The notes under the pieces are model-generated. The model was not told where the DNA came from and did not search any database. It worked only from the letters and a program-made list of their open reading frames with translations. The translations under genes were made by a program, and so were the position numbers. Of a stretch of 64,000 bases of DNA, positions 52,412-60,786 are shown piece by piece. Source of the DNA: CAYVBE01 sp964448935 (GTDB lineage: Bacteria; Planctomycetota; Brocadiia; SM23-32); assembly GCA_964448935.1 (NCBI GenBank), contig CAYVBE010000002.1:1-64000 (forward strand), given 5' to 3'. How positions within the stretch are numbered: the stretch's first letter is position 1; every line of letters begins with the position of its first letter.

Positions 52412-52639
52412 TCATATGGGCCCCCGTTCGTTACACCGCAAAGGCGCGGAGGGCGGCGGAACCGACAAAGGGCAAGACGGTACGCGACGCGGGACGGCTT
52501 GAGCAAGAGCAGCGACGCGCCGGGTGGGCCGGGGACGGCAGAAAGGGAGACCGGATTGATCAAGTGATCAGTTGAGCAAGTGACCGCCGGCAGCGGTGCG
52601 GGCAGCTGGTCGGTTGTGCAGGCTTCGGTGCGATACAGC

Positions 52640-52968
52640 CTAATCGGGCTGCTTCAGCCAGATCTCCGGCTCACCTGCTCTACCACTTTTTCTGCCGAGG
52701 CGTACGGGCCGAATCGCACAGGTGAGTATGGATGTGTCGGAAAGGGAAAGGCCAAAACGCCCGCTTTGGTCCTCGACGACAAAGCAGGCCACGTCCAGGA
52801 TTAATTGCCCCTTCTGCGCGCCGATCATGTAGCGCGGGACCTCTTCCTCGAGGCTCTCATGGCACAGCTCCCAGTAGAGTTCGCGGTCGCTTCATCCACT
52901 CGCTCCCGCAGCCGCTCGATGCGGCGCTTCCGCTCCTCGCGCTCCTCGTCCCGATCCTCGTCCGCCAC
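52640..52968 (-). pseudogene. Small hypothetical gene broken by a frameshift
   Basis: On the minus strand an AGGAGG site precedes a GTG at 52968. The first frame gives a charged helix (VADEDRDEEREERKRRIERL) but stops at 52825 after 47 codons with an unlikely tail. A shifted frame, open from about 52891 to its stop at 52640, continues sensibly (ELYWELCHESLEEEVPRYM, then GAQKGQLILDVACFVVED). Joining them near 52875-52893 would give about 110 residues. This looks like one small gene with a lost base, or a sequencing error. No family is recognised. The gap to the ThuA gene (52969-53174) shows nothing further. Confidence 0.45.
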
Positions 52969-53174
52969 AGGTGTGCCTCCTCACTCCTCGGCCCTGGAAT
53001 GAAACGCAACCGCCCCACCTAATGCACCCTATGTCCTTCCCTTAAACAGACTTAGGGGGATTTCGTCGGCGATCCGTTACTCTTCCACATGTGCGGTATC
53101 ATGACCGCGGCTGCGTCTGGCGGCACCGCAGGAGCGCCCTTCTCACCCTGTCACTGCCCTTCGGGATTTCCGCT

Positions 53175-54032
53175 TCATTCCGTGGGAGCGGGCATGGGGC
53201 GAGGCGTTGTGTCGGCCTCGAGATCGCCGAGGGCGAACTGGATTCCGGCGAGCATGTGCGCCAGCACGGGAGGGTTCCAGAAAATGTGCGGGTTGTGGCC
53301 AAGAGACGTGTAGAAAACGCGGCCCTGCTCTTCGCGCCGGACCCAACTGATCGCGATATCTGAATCCGCCCGACGCTCGGGCAGAATCCGGCGGTCAGGA
53401 CCGAACGGTGTCTTGTTTTGATTGATGCGCAGGAGCACACGCAGCCGCTCGCGCGAGTAGTGCTCCTTCATCTGGAAGACCTCGTCCTGGATCTCGAAGT
53501 CCTCGCCCTCGAAAGCGGCGTTGAGCGGGTGGTCGGGGTCCTCGGGAGTCAGCACGATGGTTTCATCCGCTCCCCATGGGTGACCGCCGTTCTCGTAGCC
53601 GCCGAGCATCTTCCCAAACTCCGGGAACTGATCGTACCGCGGATACTGGCAGAATGTTGCTGCGGCCGCGTGCAGCCCGACGAAACCGCCCCCTTGCCTG
53701 ACAAACCGGAGCAACGAATCCTGCAGTTCCGGGTCCTCCGTCAGGACGCCCGTCGTGTTGTTGAAACAGACCGCATCGAAAAATGAGAGGTTTTCCTCGG
53801 CCAGCATGGACGGGGCGTCGCTGTAGAAGGCCGTATAGACGCCGGTAGCCCGGCCCATCTGCTGGATCGCGAAGTTCCCGGCCTCTATGGACCTGTGGCC
53901 GTTGCGCGTTTCTCCGTCGCGAATGTTCAGGTTCGTTACCAGGAGTCTTCGCCGCTGCTCCGGCTTCGCGGGCGCTTGCTGCGGCAGGGCGTCGAGAATC
54001 AACCGGCGCTCTTCCGTCTCCAGTCGGTGCAT
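53175..54032 (-). CDS. ThuA-domain protein
   Basis: A 285-residue protein of the ThuA (trehalose utilisation) family, glutamine-amidotransferase-like fold. Family features: RRLLVTNLNIRDG at the first strand, FFDAVCFNNTTGVL, FVRQGGGFVGLHAAAATF, GGHPWG, DEVFQMKEHYS and the C-terminal VFYTSLGHNPHIFWNP. ThuA proteins act with Gfo/Idh oxidoreductases (ThuB) on 3-keto-sugars or trehalose. Here it is 18 bp downstream of an oxidoreductase gene, which supports the same role. No signal peptide is visible. Confidence 0.92.
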   Translation of the reverse strand: MHRLETEERRLILDALPQQAPAKPEQRRRLLVTNLNIRDGETRNGHRSIEAGNFAIQQMGRATGVYTAFYSDAPSMLAEENLSFFDAVCFNNTTGVLTEDPELQDSLLRFVRQGGGFVGLHAAAATFCQYPRYDQFPEFGKMLGGYENGGHPWGADETIVLTPEDPDHPLNAAFEGEDFEIQDEVFQMKEHYSRERLRVLLRINQNKTPFGPDRRILPERRADSDIAISWVRREEQGRVFYTSLGHNPHIFWNPPVLAHMLAGIQFALGDLEADTTPRPMPAPTE

Positions 54033-54050
54033 GTCGCTTGACCTTTCTTG

Positions 54051-55175
54051 CTACGCTTGCTTTGTGCATGTTTGCGCGGAACGGGTGGTTTCGGTGCCGG
54101 CAAGGCCCAGTTCTACGGCCAGGGGGTAGTTTTCCTGGGCGACCGGTCGGCGGACGATGGTTCTGGTCCGCGCGGACTCGTATGCTCCCATGAGCAGCTC
54201 GAATCCCCGCATGGCGTACGGTGCGCCCATGGGATGCTCGCTGTCGGGCTTTCCTTCATTCACAAGTTCAACCGTGCGGGCATATGCCTCGCGCAAGAGA
54301 TCCCGGCGTGAGCGCACGCCGGCAACGCTTTCCCAACCGCCGGCCGTTCGCCGGAAGAGGTTATGCTCTCCACGGTCGCCGCTTCGCCAGAAGGAGCCCT
54401 CCGTGCCAATCACTTCAATGTCATGGTATGGCCGCCCGGGCTGACTCAGGTCGCCGGTCAGGAGTTCCACGCGGAGTCCGCTCTCCATCTCGACGATAGC
54501 CATCATGCCGTCTTCGACGGGGTGCCCGAACCTCCAGCCCGATACCTTGTCGTAGCCGCCGCCGTTCTCTTTGCCGGTTCCGCCCGTCTCGTCACCTCTC
54601 GGAGTCCGGTGGTGGGCGGCAAACACCCAGTCCCACTCCGCGTCTCCGGTAAGGTAGAGCACGGAATCAACCAGGTGCGTGCCGTCGCTCAGCATGTCGC
54701 CAGCGCAAGTGCCGCGGATCAGGTATACGTCGCCCACTGTGCCCGCCTCGATCTGCTCTCGCATCCAGGCGAAGTCCGGTCCGGTCCTCCGCTGGTGATT
54801 GAAAATGAGGGGAACGCCCGCCGCGCGACACTCGTCCACCATCCGCCGCGCTTCCCCCAGATCAACCGCGATGGGTTTCTCGCAGTAGATGGCGCGCGCG
54901 CCGGCTTCCAGCGCGGTGAGCGTCATCTCGCAGTGCAATCTGTTTGGTGTTGCAATCCCTACGATTTCCGGTTCGGTCTCACGAAGCATGGCGGCGTAGT
55001 CCGTGTACGGGATCGGAGGTCCGCCCGCACCGGCACTCGTAGCGCACTGCACACTCACCTTGTCAGCGAGCGCCTCGTCCAGGTCACAGACCGCAGCCAG
55101 GTGAACATTCGGGAGCGACGCGAGGCACTTCGCGTGGTACGCTCCCATCCTCAGTCCGACAACTGCTGCCTTCAT
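54051..55175 (-). CDS. Gfo/Idh/MocA-family oxidoreductase (ThuB-like context)
   Basis: Predicted sugar dehydrogenase of 374 residues: AAVVGLRMGAYHAKCL replaces the usual GxGxxG with GLRMGA, followed by ATPNRLHCEM, the conserved lysine in CEKPIAVDL and FNHQRRTGPDFAWMREQI. ATG 55175 fits the family N-terminus; 26 further upstream codons overlap likely regulatory DNA. It forms an operon with thuA-like 53175-54032 and lies downstream of a LacI regulator that may control it. The weak glycine motif may alter cofactor preference. Confidence 0.92.
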   Translation of the reverse strand: MKAAVVGLRMGAYHAKCLASLPNVHLAAVCDLDEALADKVSVQCATSAGAGGPPIPYTDYAAMLRETEPEIVGIATPNRLHCEMTLTALEAGARAIYCEKPIAVDLGEARRMVDECRAAGVPLIFNHQRRTGPDFAWMREQIEAGTVGDVYLIRGTCAGDMLSDGTHLVDSVLYLTGDAEWDWVFAAHHRTPRGDETGGTGKENGGGYDKVSGWRFGHPVEDGMMAIVEMESGLRVELLTGDLSQPGRPYHDIEVIGTEGSFWRSGDRGEHNLFRRTAGGWESVAGVRSRRDLLREAYARTVELVNEGKPDSEHPMGAPYAMRGFELLMGAYESARTRTIVRRPVAQENYPLAVELGLAGTETTRSAQTCTKQA

Positions 55176-55324
55176 GGTGTCTGCCTTGCTCACGCTGCTC
55201 GGAATCTCCGATCTGCGGTAAGAGATGGTCGCTGACGACCTCCACTGCTTCATGTAGCTCGCCGGTCACAAGTTCCGACGAAGAATGTCTGGTTCCCTTG
55301 TCCCGACAGGATGGCTGCGGGCAC

Positions 55325-56374
55325 TCACCCGGCGGGGCCCGTGCTCTGACGCGGGACGAAACGGGACGGCACCGTTCGGACGGTTTTTCGGGCCTCTTCG
55401 GTGGAAAGTTCGTTCCCGGCGATATCCAGTGCCAGCCGGGTGGCGGCGGCCCCCAGGCGCCTGAACTCGAAACTCACCGTGCTCAGAGGCGGCAGCGCGC
55501 AGTCTGCCACGTGATTGTCGAAGCCCACAACGCTCAGGTCCTTCGGCACTCTAACCCCCCGCTCTTGCAGCACCCCGTAGAGCCCCAGCGCGAGCGGGTC
55601 GTTCCAGCACATCGCCGCCGTTCCCGGCAGCGGGTCGGGCAGCTCCCGCTCCAGCGCTCGCCGCCATCCCTCGATCTCCGCGCTTATGCACCTCTCACCG
55701 GATATCTGGTCGGGCCGCACCTTCACCACCTTCATTGTCGCGCCCATTTCCCCGGCGGCTTCCCGGACAATCGGCAGCCGGTCGCCGCCCTTTGACTTCT
55801 CGCGCCATCCCGGCCCGATCCACACGATGTCCCGGTGGCCCAGCTCCACCAGGTGAGCCACGGCGTCGCGGAGCCCGGGTGCGGCGTCCAGGTCCACACG
55901 GGGCACATCCTCCAGCGGGCAGAAGTGCACCACCACCGGCGGCGCCGGGGCGTCCTGCCATGCCTTCTCGCCCTGGTTTCCCGGCGGCCCGCCCAGCGCG
56001 ATGAGGGCGTCCACGCGCCCCTGCCGCAGGTAGCGCAGGCCGGCCAGGTCCCGGTCTCGCTCGCCGCTTATCAGCAGCACGTCGTAGCCGGCTTTCAGGG
56101 CTTCGGACTCGACCCCCTCGGCCACCAGACTCCAGAAGGGACTGACGTCTGCCGACGGCCCGCCCACGAGCAGTCCCAGCGTCATGGACTTGCCGGACAC
56201 CAGTGTCCGCGCCGCGTGGCTCGGCGTATAGCCCAGCTCACGGGCGGCTTTCTTCACGCGCCGGACGACCTGGTCGGTGATCTTCAGCTCCTCGGCGCGG
56301 CCGTTCAGCACGTAGCTGACCGTCGCCCGCGTCACCCCGGCCTGCTCCGCAACCTCCTGTTGCGTGACTCTCAT
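55325..56374 (-). CDS. LacI-family transcriptional regulator
   Basis: A 349-residue sugar-responsive repressor. The helix-turn-helix is at the N-terminus (TQQEVAEQAGVTRATVSYVLNG), with the hinge helix ARTLVSGKS, followed by a periplasmic-binding-protein-like sensor domain (GLLVGGPS to the C-terminus, with CWNDPLALGLYGVL and LSVVGFDNH). ATG 56374 is preceded closely by AGGTG. It probably regulates the adjacent oxidoreductase-ThuA genes and itself. A TGTCGGGACA near-palindrome at about 55302-55311 is a possible operator, only by symmetry. Confidence 0.94.
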   Translation of the reverse strand: MRVTQQEVAEQAGVTRATVSYVLNGRAEELKITDQVVRRVKKAARELGYTPSHAARTLVSGKSMTLGLLVGGPSADVSPFWSLVAEGVESEALKAGYDVLLISGERDRDLAGLRYLRQGRVDALIALGGPPGNQGEKAWQDAPAPPVVVHFCPLEDVPRVDLDAAPGLRDAVAHLVELGHRDIVWIGPGWREKSKGGDRLPIVREAAGEMGATMKVVKVRPDQISGERCISAEIEGWRRALERELPDPLPGTAAMCWNDPLALGLYGVLQERGVRVPKDLSVVGFDNHVADCALPPLSTVSFEFRRLGAAATRLALDIAGNELSTEEARKTVRTVPSRFVPRQSTGPAG

Positions 56375-56406
56375 AAGCACCTGTGCTCCAAAATGATGAC
56401 ACGGGT

Positions 56407-56435
56407 AAGTTAGCCCTGAACCGTCCGCCTGTCAA
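56407..56435 (-). promoter_or_regulatory. Promoter of the LacI-family gene
   Basis: On the minus strand, a perfect TTGACA (56435-56430) and TAACTT (56412-56407), spacer 17 nt, about 35 nt before the ATG. Confidence 0.6.
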
Positions 56436-56536
56436 CCATACGGACACCCGGCATCGCGTGTAGGGGGCACGCAGAGGCACCGGCGAGCGCCACGAAGGCC
56501 CTCCTTCAACCCATTCACAACGCCACGGTTCTACGG

Positions 56537-59407
56537 TCAGGGGCGAGGGAGTTCGGCACCGGGCTTCGGGCAGAGGTCTTCCAGACCCTCCAATCGGCTG
56601 CTTTCCCGGCGGGTCACCTCGTCCACGTCTGCGGCGGTGCGCATGACGGTTGGGGTGATGAACGCGATAAGCTCCGTGGTGGTGGCGCTGGTATCCCGTT
56701 TGCTGAACAGGGGTTTGATGACGGGGATATGGCCCAGGACGGGCACCCGGTTGATGGTCTCCTGCTCGTCCCGGCGGAAGATGCCGCCGATCACTATGGT
56801 CTGGCCGTCGTCCACCGCCAGCTCCGAGTTGAACTGCCGGGTGTCCAGGATGAAGCCGCCGAACAGCACCTCGCCGGGGCGGGTCTGGGACTGCTCGATC
56901 TGCATGGTGGTCACCACCTTGTTGTTTTTGTTGATGTGCGGGGTGATGACCAGTTTGGTGCCCACGTCGCGGTATTCAAAGCTGTCGTTGCGCGCCGTGG
57001 TGCCAGGCTCCCGCTGGGTCTCGGTGATGAAGGGCACCTCGGCACCGACGAAGATGGTGGCCTCCCGGTTGTTGTTGACCGCCAGCGTGGGCTCGCTGAC
57101 GATGTCCGCGCCGAATTCCCGCTCCATGAACTGTATGAGATTGGACAGGTCTATGTCGGCGGTGAGCACGCTGTCTCTGGTGACTTCGCTCCACTCGAAC
57201 CCGAAGTTGGCCAGCAAGCCGCTGTTGAAGTCCTGGGTCTCGAAGATGGTGGAATCCGAGGTCCATCGCACGCCCTTGCGGCTCTCGTCGCTGCGGGTGA
57301 CTTCGATCAGCCGCACTCGCAACAGCACCTTGGGCGATTCGACGTCCAGTTGCTTGATGAGCTGCTCCAGCACGTTGCGGTGCTGGACGGAGGTGGTGAT
57401 CAACAGCGCGTTGATGCGCGGGTCGGGCACGACGCGCACCTTGCCGATCAGGTTGCTGATAGGCCGTTCATCCTCCTGGCCCCGGCGGGTGCCCATGAGC
57501 CAGGAGACATAGGCGCTCCCGGCGTCTTCCTCCTCGCGGCCGCGCTGCCCGCCGGCGCCGGGTGGGGCGAACAGCGTGTTGAGCTGATCGGCCAGCTCAA
57601 CCGCGTCGGCGTGTTCCAGCTCATACACCATGGTGTTGGCGTATTCCGGCATGGCGCGGTCCAGCCGCTGCAGCAGGTCCTCGATGATGGAAAAGTTCTC
57701 CGCGTTATTGGTGATGACGATGACCGAATTGGTGGAAGGTTCCTGGACGAAGCGGACCTTGCCGTAGAGGCGGCCCACCTGGTCGTCGCCCTGAGCGCGG
57801 GAACGATAGAACCAGTAGGGCTGGCGCTGCTGGGTGTCCTCGATGCCGAATATCTGATTGAGCACATCGGTCATCTCCTTGGCGTCCACGTTCTCGATGT
57901 GGTAGATGCGGGGGGATATTTCGTCCTGGTCCACCGTCTGGTCGAGCTGCTCGATCAGGGCCTCGATCTGCTCGAAATCCTCGGGTGGGGCGATGACGAT
58001 GAGGGTGTTGGTGCGGCGCTCGGCGACGAACTGCGTCTGCGGCTCTTGGGAGCGCCGGTAGAAGTAATAGTACCCGGACCGCCCCCCGCCGGAGCCGGCG
58101 TAGAGGTCGTTGAGCTGCGAGGCAACATCCTCGGCGTCCGAATACTGCAGGGCGTAGCTGCGGGTCTGCATCTCCTGCGACTCCTCGGTGTCCAACATGC
58201 CGATGATGCCCCGGACAAGCTCGTAATTCTCCGGGGTGGACATGATGATGAGCGCGTTAGAGCGGTCGTCGGCGGTGATTTCGACGGTCTCGGAAAGCTG
58301 CTTGGTGCGGGGGCGCTTGCGCAACAGATCGCTGAGTGTGCGGGCGAGTTCCGACGCCTCCGCGTTCTGGATATTGACCACGTTCAGCTTCAGGTCCGGC
58401 GGTTTTTCCCGGTCCAGGCGCTCGATAAGGCCCCGTGCGGCTTCGAGCTTTTCCTTCGGCGCGCGTACCACCACCCAGTTGGCCGCGGCATACGCGACCA
58501 CCGCCACGGCGGCGCCCTCCTGCGGTCGCCTCTGTTGCCCGCCGCGCTGGCGTCCCTGGCCCTCGTCCAACAGTATGGCTTCCAAGATCGGCGCCACCTC
58601 GGCGGCTTCGGCGTGCTGCAGCTGGAATATCTCCACCTGCGTGCCCTCGATTTCCAGCACGTCGAGCTGACCGATCAACTCCCCTATCTTGGAGAGTGTG
58701 TCGGCCGAGCCGGTGATGACCAGCTTGTTGGAACGCGTGTCGGCCAAGACCTTGGTTTTCTCATCTATCAACGGCTTGATGAGTTCCTGGAGCGACTCGA
58801 CGTCGGCGTATTGTAGGTCGAACATGCGGGTCTCGACGCCCAGCATGGCGGCCTGCTCCGCGGTGACCAGATGGATCACGTCGTCCATCTCGACGATGGA
58901 GACGCCTTCCAGCCGCAGTGCGCTGTATATCAGCTGCACAGCACGCTCCGGTGCCATGGGTTCCGGCGCGGCGATGCTGATCTGGGCCTGGACGTCCTTG
59001 CTCTTAACGACCACCTTGCCCGTGTGATCGCGCAGGAACTTGATGATCTGGTCAACGTTGGCGTTATTGAGATTGAGCTTGGCGGTGTCAGGCTTCTCCG
59101 GCTCCTCCAACTCTCCGGGTTTGTCCGCGTCGCTTTCGTCGGCCGGCTCTTCTTCGGCTTCGTCGTTTTCGGATCTCTGTTCCTCTGCATCGGCGGCTTC
59201 ATCCTCGGGCTCCTGCGGTTCCACGCCCGCCCCCTCCGCGGCAGCGGGTTCGGACGGGGCTTCTTCGGTAACCTCCTGGGCCAGCGCCAGGCCCGGCGGC
59301 GCGGCGGGCGGCGAATGGCCGACTCCCTGGAGGCCGAAGCTGAACAGTGAAAGCAGCACCAACAACAGCATCAAGCGCCCTGCCCTGCTTAGAAGCTTTG
59401 TGTTCAT
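56537..59407 (-). CDS. gspD: Type II secretion secretin GspD with six N1-like repeats
   Basis: Outer-membrane channel of type II secretion, 956 residues. ATG 59407 is set by GGGAGA upstream and by the signal peptide (about 1-43). Next come a long acidic Glu/Pro/Ala linker (about 45-107), an N0 domain (about 108-190) and six repeats of the KH-like N1 type starting near 191, 258, 338, 413, 498 and 590 (for example SYALQYSDAEDVASQL, and IYHIENVDAKEMTDVL). The secretin barrel starts near 690 (VLLRVRLIEV) and has VPFITET and VPVLGHIPVIKPLFSKR. Most GspD proteins have N0 plus three such domains, so the periplasmic stalk would be longer. Last gene of the operon. Confidence 0.93.
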   Translation of the reverse strand: MNTKLLSRAGRLMLLLVLLSLFSFGLQGVGHSPPAAPPGLALAQEVTEEAPSEPAAAEGAGVEPQEPEDEAADAEEQRSENDEAEEEPADESDADKPGELEEPEKPDTAKLNLNNANVDQIIKFLRDHTGKVVVKSKDVQAQISIAAPEPMAPERAVQLIYSALRLEGVSIVEMDDVIHLVTAEQAAMLGVETRMFDLQYADVESLQELIKPLIDEKTKVLADTRSNKLVITGSADTLSKIGELIGQLDVLEIEGTQVEIFQLQHAEAAEVAPILEAILLDEGQGRQRGGQQRRPQEGAAVAVVAYAAANWVVVRAPKEKLEAARGLIERLDREKPPDLKLNVVNIQNAEASELARTLSDLLRKRPRTKQLSETVEITADDRSNALIIMSTPENYELVRGIIGMLDTEESQEMQTRSYALQYSDAEDVASQLNDLYAGSGGGRSGYYYFYRRSQEPQTQFVAERRTNTLIVIAPPEDFEQIEALIEQLDQTVDQDEISPRIYHIENVDAKEMTDVLNQIFGIEDTQQRQPYWFYRSRAQGDDQVGRLYGKVRFVQEPSTNSVIVITNNAENFSIIEDLLQRLDRAMPEYANTMVYELEHADAVELADQLNTLFAPPGAGGQRGREEEDAGSAYVSWLMGTRRGQEDERPISNLIGKVRVVPDPRINALLITTSVQHRNVLEQLIKQLDVESPKVLLRVRLIEVTRSDESRKGVRWTSDSTIFETQDFNSGLLANFGFEWSEVTRDSVLTADIDLSNLIQFMEREFGADIVSEPTLAVNNNREATIFVGAEVPFITETQREPGTTARNDSFEYRDVGTKLVITPHINKNNKVVTTMQIEQSQTRPGEVLFGGFILDTRQFNSELAVDDGQTIVIGGIFRRDEQETINRVPVLGHIPVIKPLFSKRDTSATTTELIAFITPTVMRTAADVDEVTRRESSRLEGLEDLCPKPGAELPRP

Positions 59408-59423
59408 CGTTCTGTCTCCCATT

Positions 59424-60140
59424 TTACTCTGATCGTTGCTCCTGCCACCGCCGGCGGGCTTCTTCCATGCGTTCCCGCATCCTGGCCCGTTCCTCGGGCG
59501 GCATGTTCTGCAGTCTGTCCTCGATTCTCTGCCGGAACTGCTCCCAGCGGGCGCCGCGCTGCGGGCGGTTCCGGCGCGACTGGGTCTGCACCTCAACCTG
59601 CGGTGGTGCCTCCGTCGGCTTCTCCCGCTCGGCGGGCTCCGCGGTCGGCGCTCTTCGCGCCGTGGGCGGCCCGGGCCGGGGTCCGTGGTTCCCCCTACCT
59701 CCACCGCCGGAGCCCATCTTCGGCCATAGGGTCAGGGTCTTCTTGTTCCCCTCTTTCTCGATGACGACCGAGTCCAGGCCGATTTCGGTCAACTTCCAGC
59801 CGTCCGACAGCCCGGCACCAACGCCGTGGAACTTCGCGTCATTTGCCGCCCTGCCAATCAGCGCTTCTTGCCCCAGGATGCCGAACAAGTGCAGCTCCCT
59901 CTGCTTCTGTTGGCCGAAATGGCCCTTCCGGCCGATCACCATGTATTGCTCGACCTTGTCCCCCGCGTCGCGTTCGGCGTCAAGCCCGGCATGTGTTCCG
60001 CCGGATACGTCCGGCGCCAGCTCGTCCAGGCCGGCCCAGGCAATCCCCTGCCAGACAACGCAAAGGCCCAGCAGCACGGCCGCCAGCAGCAGCCAGAAGT
60101 CCACACCCGGCCTGCGCACCCTCCCGATAATTCCAGCCAT
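59424..60140 (-). CDS. GspC-like inner-membrane linker protein
   Basis: A 238-residue protein with one N-terminal helix (VDFWLLLAAVLLGLCVVWQG) and a periplasmic domain resembling the homology region of GspC or PilP (LHLFGILGQEALIGRA, then SDGWKLTEIGLDSVVIEKEG), which contacts the N0 domain of GspD. The C-terminal third is Pro/Ala/Arg/Glu-rich and ends in a charged helix (MPPEERARMRERMEEARRRW), not typical of GspC. AGGAGA precedes the ATG. Position directly before gspD supports the assignment; sequence similarity is weak. Confidence 0.6.
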   Translation of the reverse strand: MAGIIGRVRRPGVDFWLLLAAVLLGLCVVWQGIAWAGLDELAPDVSGGTHAGLDAERDAGDKVEQYMVIGRKGHFGQQKQRELHLFGILGQEALIGRAANDAKFHGVGAGLSDGWKLTEIGLDSVVIEKEGNKKTLTLWPKMGSGGGGRGNHGPRPGPPTARRAPTAEPAEREKPTEAPPQVEVQTQSRRNRPQRGARWEQFRQRIEDRLQNMPPEERARMRERMEEARRRWQEQRSE

Positions 60141-60148
60141 GGTGTCTC

Positions 60149-60769
60149 CTATCCCTCGGACACGCGCTCGTAGGCCACGATGTCCAGACTGACGCGCACC
60201 TGTGTGGGTTTGTTTTCCTCGTGGTGGAGCCGCAGACGGTCCACGCGCATAAAGCGCGGCCCCTTTTCCAGCGCGTGCAGCAGCTTGATCAGCGAATCTA
60301 TCTTCGTTTCAGTCTCGACCTGGAAGCCGACCGGGCGAAAGTGCTCCGGCTTGAGCCCCAGGCGCGAGATGCGCTTCACGGTGAGCGATTTGATGTTCGC
60401 TCCGGCTCCCTGGAACACCTTCTCCAGCCTTGCCTCCAGCTCGGGCAGCTCGGCGGGGTTCTCGGGCGGCTTTTCCTCCGTATCTTTGCCCTCCTCAGCG
60501 TCGGGTTTTTGCTCAGCCGGTTCGGTCGGCGGGGGCCCGGCCAACAGCCCGATCTGTCCGGCCAGCCGGTCGCGCCGCACCAGCAGGCTGCCCCGCTGCT
60601 GCGTGCGCTCGCGCAGGGCGGAGAGTGTCTCCAGGCGCGGCTCCAGGCGTTGCCCCAGTTCGGACCAGTGCCGGGCCAACGGCACGACGCCCCACGCAAT
60701 AAGCACGGTCAGGCCGGCCACCACGGCACCGGCTATCAGCGTTATCTTCTCCCGACGGGACATGTGCAC
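60149..60769 (-). CDS. GspM/PilO-like inner-membrane protein
   Basis: About 206 residues: an N-terminal membrane helix (LIAGAVVAGLTVLIAWGVV), a coiled-coil stretch (LEPRLETLSALRERTQQRG), a Glu/Pro-rich linker (PAEQKPDAEEGKDTEEKPPE) and a ferredoxin-like C-domain (KSLTVKRISRLG, then DSLIKLLHALEKGPRFMRVD), as in GspM and PilO. AAGGAG fits the GTG at 60769; ATG 60763 and TTG 60790 are alternatives, the last overlapping the upstream gene. Likely bridges the L-like protein and the pilus assembly platform. Confidence 0.7.
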   Translation of the reverse strand: MHMSRREKITLIAGAVVAGLTVLIAWGVVPLARHWSELGQRLEPRLETLSALRERTQQRGSLLVRRDRLAGQIGLLAGPPPTEPAEQKPDAEEGKDTEEKPPENPAELPELEARLEKVFQGAGANIKSLTVKRISRLGLKPEHFRPVGFQVETETKIDSLIKLLHALEKGPRFMRVDRLRLHHEENKPTQVRVSLDIVAYERVSEG

Positions 60770-60786
60770 GCTAAGAAAGCTCCTTT

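Noticed and set aside
52345..52563. 72-codon open frame on the minus strand
   Set aside because: No ribosome-binding site and it covers the terminator hairpin of the RNA candidate; composition is not protein-like.
56729..58816. 695-codon open frame on the plus strand
   Set aside because: Antisense shadow of gspD, whose identity is clear from the secretin motifs.
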